NCBI GenBank assembly: GCA_002701385.1 | Contig: NZVD01000074.1 | Coordinates: forward strand, 1,663-34,538 | From: Rhodopirellula sp. | Lineage (GTDB): Bacteria; Planctomycetota; Planctomycetia; Pirellulales; Pirellulaceae | Length of the DNA stretch: 32,876 nucleotides | Direction of reading: 5' to 3' | Part shown: one piece after another, positions 32,001 through 32,876 of the stretch | Layout of the letters: each line of letters begins with the position of its first letter | Position numbering within the stretch: the first letter of the stretch is position 1 | Translations under genes and position numbers: made by a program | The notes under the pieces: model-generated | The model's input: the letters and a program-made list of their open reading frames with translations, nothing else | What the model was told of the DNA's origin: nothing | Databases searched by the model: none

Positions 32001-32876
32001 AAAGGATAAAATTGATCGAGCGATTGACTTTCTGGAGAACGCATTAAACGTCGAACCAGAGCGTCTTTTGTCACGGCTGATTGTCTCCAGCAGTTTTTTG
32101 CAGTCCCTGGTTGGACAGCGGGTTTCGCCAAGTGACTCTAGTGCATTTGATTTTGGTGAGCTTGTTCCTGAATTAGTTGATAAGCCAAATCCACTGGATG
32201 GAAAAAATTATAAGTGGGGCTTTGATACAACAGGTGACGGAGTCAATGATCTCTTTTTTGAGATGGATGAGTTTAGCCCTGTAGGCTTGATGTTTAAAGA
32301 TCTGCAGGAGAAGGCTCTTGAGATTAAAGAATCCATACCCTCGATGGCTAATTTAATTGAGAATCTTGGGCCCCGGTTGGAAAATGAGTTGTGTGAGGCC
32401 GTCTATGATGCTCAGCAATGTGACGTTGACAACCCATTTGGCATTGATTTGAAACTGGGGGATGTTGATTCTGATTCCATCGATGACACGATTCTATTGG
32501 GGTTAAGATATGATCCGCAGGGACCGTTGGCATTTGAGCGTTTCACTCCCCATTTCGATGTTGCTGATTACGGTCCGATTGAAATAGATGTCGACGGCGA
32601 TGTAGCTTTGACGGTGGACGGATTTGTTCAACTTTCGATGGGAGTGACCTCCGCTGATACAGGTTTAGAGTTTTTTCTGATCACCGACGGGAATGCGCCT
32701 ATTGCCCCTACGGCTGCTCAGTTCAATGCAAGCGTGCTGGGTGAAGTGAGTGCCAGTGTCGGATTTGGGGCTTTGTCCGCTTTGTCCGGCGAGATAGGTT
32801 TGTCGATTGCTGAAGCTGCTGTCGAAGAGCATGTGGTTAACGCTGGCCAGATTACTCTCAACTCTGCACCGGAGCC
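26011..32876 (+). CDS. Giant LEPR-XLL surface protein (3' end outside the window)
   Basis: An open frame of at least 2288 codons with no stop before the window ends. A basic N-terminus (REKRLRRRRFLKGLEDHSRSMRM) leads to the canonical MEHLEPRLLLAGD at 43-54. The LEPR-XLL motif marks large planctomycetal exported proteins; the N-terminus may be a processing or sorting signal. The rest is acidic and beta-rich. A cadherin/Ig-like segment lies at about 867-945 (VARDIDGDPLTYSLVNPP, ISVSDDSGG). Several stretches resemble the short hook-type IN motif (VQELVDQIN, VGDVIAAIN). A late region has long helices (LQDKATGNDPDWDWLNKDL, then DDVLDKIDQWV) followed by calcium-type DTTGDGVNDL and DVDSDSIDDTILLG. 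Nearly cysteine-free. No catalytic domain is visible; a role in surface structure or adhesion is likely. The ATG at 26011 has no clear ribosome binding site. Confidence 0.9.
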   Translation, partial: MSMISRLFRDSSSNTPLSDREKRLRRRRFLKGLEDHSRSMRMEHLEPRLLLAGDFFDTGALEIYRDGGFSGAIPSTEGGPFTEAGSFYVAKKGGAKIVKVDNAVLEFDGVDVLEFTTTGSGGTSVLGKGGGANWELLTTGSWTIKTDSLRTETVDAVSGDGDYLDFGIFEFDTANFGFANSALTVQGGYQLAGIPGLIAPFSFLGGGAPEFDIEGNNYWRLGHSGKLLTTDASFTIPDITFPLVPGLSGMDDPQVSLEEPQISYVGSEDVFRLAGKVGIENLWNGITIQGDFLGDDEAPKYVQLSQTGTGGLRVDTVGTIELEPFEIGTGDKAITIAGNLEINTIDEEYTGSLTLESEAIGDFSGIATFSGGKVESVAASYAKQWALGNTGVFFQQAFLGLDDIDDSMDLFVGAEATLGPEMTVEIPAIIAGTDDPLEADFSPATMSLVGSASLADFCSVSTSMTPPSTFEDWFEGKPQTTGFNLLTAEIDDEEWSLVTGTLDANFDWCEGVIDGDATVNIGDGLAAGTLEAKISFDPQLSVELKGNATIELSRFDSWLPDLNGNVVVQYNDNSNDHIAAYSEWWGGDYGFIYWLESGEFKPIINGSYAGSFMEGEHDPSELNEHGHWEYDTKNWDELLFAVTWENITPVADIEARLQLVDDNGVAYSIDPDDPNTDFAITRMNPDVEPVGTEEFHAFKIESIDPLFDINQDWTLRYVPSGGPIVRNNFNFTSAGLYSNVNAAFSQLAVGPVGAGDYEVDYEVVVPDPTFRIDFYGEDQDTGNRVLINSVENIDNGSFVIDDSLIPSGSYNLVAWLQDTPNSPVLWVPLPQTAGSSFVVDNHNPFFDLEASEDLYSPNPNDELNVILEGKKYFQFTVVARDIDGDPLTYSLVNPPSMVGIDSNTGLVTVVRDYTRLGPYTEEFTISVSDDSGGTSEIDVKADIVPDGLHPADFIQALNLVGHKIQDVASQVTVPSGIPFISNAYSQTVSFADTFLQTTTALFEDPQLLLIRSADVIPYDYSVNGQEAAFYVQLDSKTAYKLELDANVTDAAGLITELRQALDNAGAVEFPGVPGPRILEPVLQVIDGEEWVVIKPVKKGVYDQLLLSNFYVESNLLETVAPNGILQNDLSLQVSLEHGDPGLPPDPTNIDQVDFTISLAASETAENESFDDLLEQLQAKLPVLGIGTNQSNPLRFELFEDQSGDHRIVLLGTSKSTVVELDLVNTTAGPFYLFDDTVASITESDFNNPHGFEPQLAHYQFTFNTVQELVDQINDFFADDPAIPDDFHLNCPGAGSECLTLTHDQNSNELLFEFHLEETWSTSVPLDFTEPLDVGNLGTVEIVGAGAVDVQLTAELDTAIGIDMTPGGRLMPLGYDTLLSELYNYDGLRIDVSLEANQTPPDFNPTTFDLPLKLFGSFTNPTSPAIYTVPISTNGNTSIEMLAEDVDSSIKEFFANTIYEGKIRAAASQAGKIVLTNTDAVINKLELDQTVSELGFTDVNQLISKRVDLKVVVQDDILHATQAIADSQLPTVLSEDPVYGTNPYKISLEWNDPASPASGVLAPTLYDVTYDQATEDYSLKILNPVAGLDYSIEYDYLNPVSPTPSKTFEVILDDTLTVGDVIAAINDTTDNAGSLAEDGTPLTLSDLLSVNLNAYRGLEIESEYNFQIVEPDLLFSDLEPILGESAAAGNGTLSTIDALGLTGTVSQSVPTLDQVDPEYIEIRGGYRLDGSSLDKRPLHHRVWVREDSEAEPTVSLHAELEIDDANITASWGIVEAVGELCLYADAESKVWWTDPAYRQADSKLYLDELTNSPVKDWFDADWLSFNVSDCNHNPGIDNIGTDGGSAELDLDLAVLGQSLVNVNATASTDPGKSIGEPDWFSWNVLVTKSGGVNGFSQGLTVDAVIQAVHQGVEFLQDKATGNDPDWDWLNKDLPLANRSVADGLDFLDDVLDKIDQWVYQVDTAQLSTVIAELKSLVHNLPDTVTDELGSTFQVKERVKDKIDRAIDFLENALNVEPERLLSRLIVSSSFLQSLVGQRVSPSDSSAFDFGELVPELVDKPNPLDGKNYKWGFDTTGDGVNDLFFEMDEFSPVGLMFKDLQEKALEIKESIPSMANLIENLGPRLENELCEAVYDAQQCDVDNPFGIDLKLGDVDSDSIDDTILLGLRYDPQGPLAFERFTPHFDVADYGPIEIDVDGDVALTVDGFVQLSMGVTSADTGLEFFLITDGNAPIAPTAAQFNASVLGEVSASVGFGALSALSGEIGLSIAEAAVEEHVVNAGQITLNSAPE

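Noticed and set aside
1-32876. CRISPR arrays, insertion sequences or prophage genes
   Set aside because: No regularly spaced repeats, transposase, integrase or phage structural genes were seen.

Overview
The window looks like a chromosomal segment of a planctomycete of intermediate GC content. The strongest signs are two secreted proteins with the planctomycetal LEPR-XLL motif just after a basic N-terminus (7579-10542 and 26011-end). Supporting signs are SdrD/Cna-B and FG-GAP-like repeats, twin-arginine sugar isomerase/epimerase proteins, a sulfatase with C-terminal HEAT-like repeats, and outer-membrane and periplasm-directed proteins. I cannot name a genus from the sequence alone.

Layout. 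1-6193 is core housekeeping: mfd (transcription-repair coupling), a SurA/PpiC-like exported foldase ending in a strong intrinsic terminator, and citrate synthase. 6549-10542 holds a secreted seven-bladed WD40 protein followed 7 nt later by a LEPR-XLL surface protein with Cna-B-like and calcium-loop repeats. 10560-12559 is a minus-strand operon: CCA-adding enzyme, four-helix membrane protein and a 56-residue charged helical protein. 12636-14000 carries a rhodanese and an SDR epimerase on the plus strand. A tRNA-Leu(CAG) without encoded CCA lies at 14423-14506 with its own terminator, followed by a minus-strand pair (secreted unknown plus GNAT acetyltransferase).

16035-24305 is an accessory, export-oriented block: an alginate-export-type beta-barrel, two Tat-exported sugar isomerase/epimerase-like proteins, an exported protein with two tandem endonuclease/exonuclease/phosphatase (EEP) domains, and a sulfatase. 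Inverted repeats sit directly after the stop codons of the last four of these genes. Together they suggest uptake and processing of sulfated or acidic polysaccharides, but that is inference.

Embedded in this block (20514-21217) is the most interesting item: a compact self-contained metal-response operon. It has a MerR-type promoter with a 19-bp spacer and a mer-operator-like dyad, a MerR-family regulator, and, overlapping its stop codon by ATGA, a 45-residue peptide with 17 cysteines that reads as a metallothionein-like metal scavenger. A perfect hairpin terminator closes the unit.

The window ends with a DinB-like protein, a QueD/6-pyruvoyl-tetrahydropterin-synthase protein, a hairpin-rich leader, and at least 2288 codons of a giant LEPR-XLL surface protein that runs off the edge.
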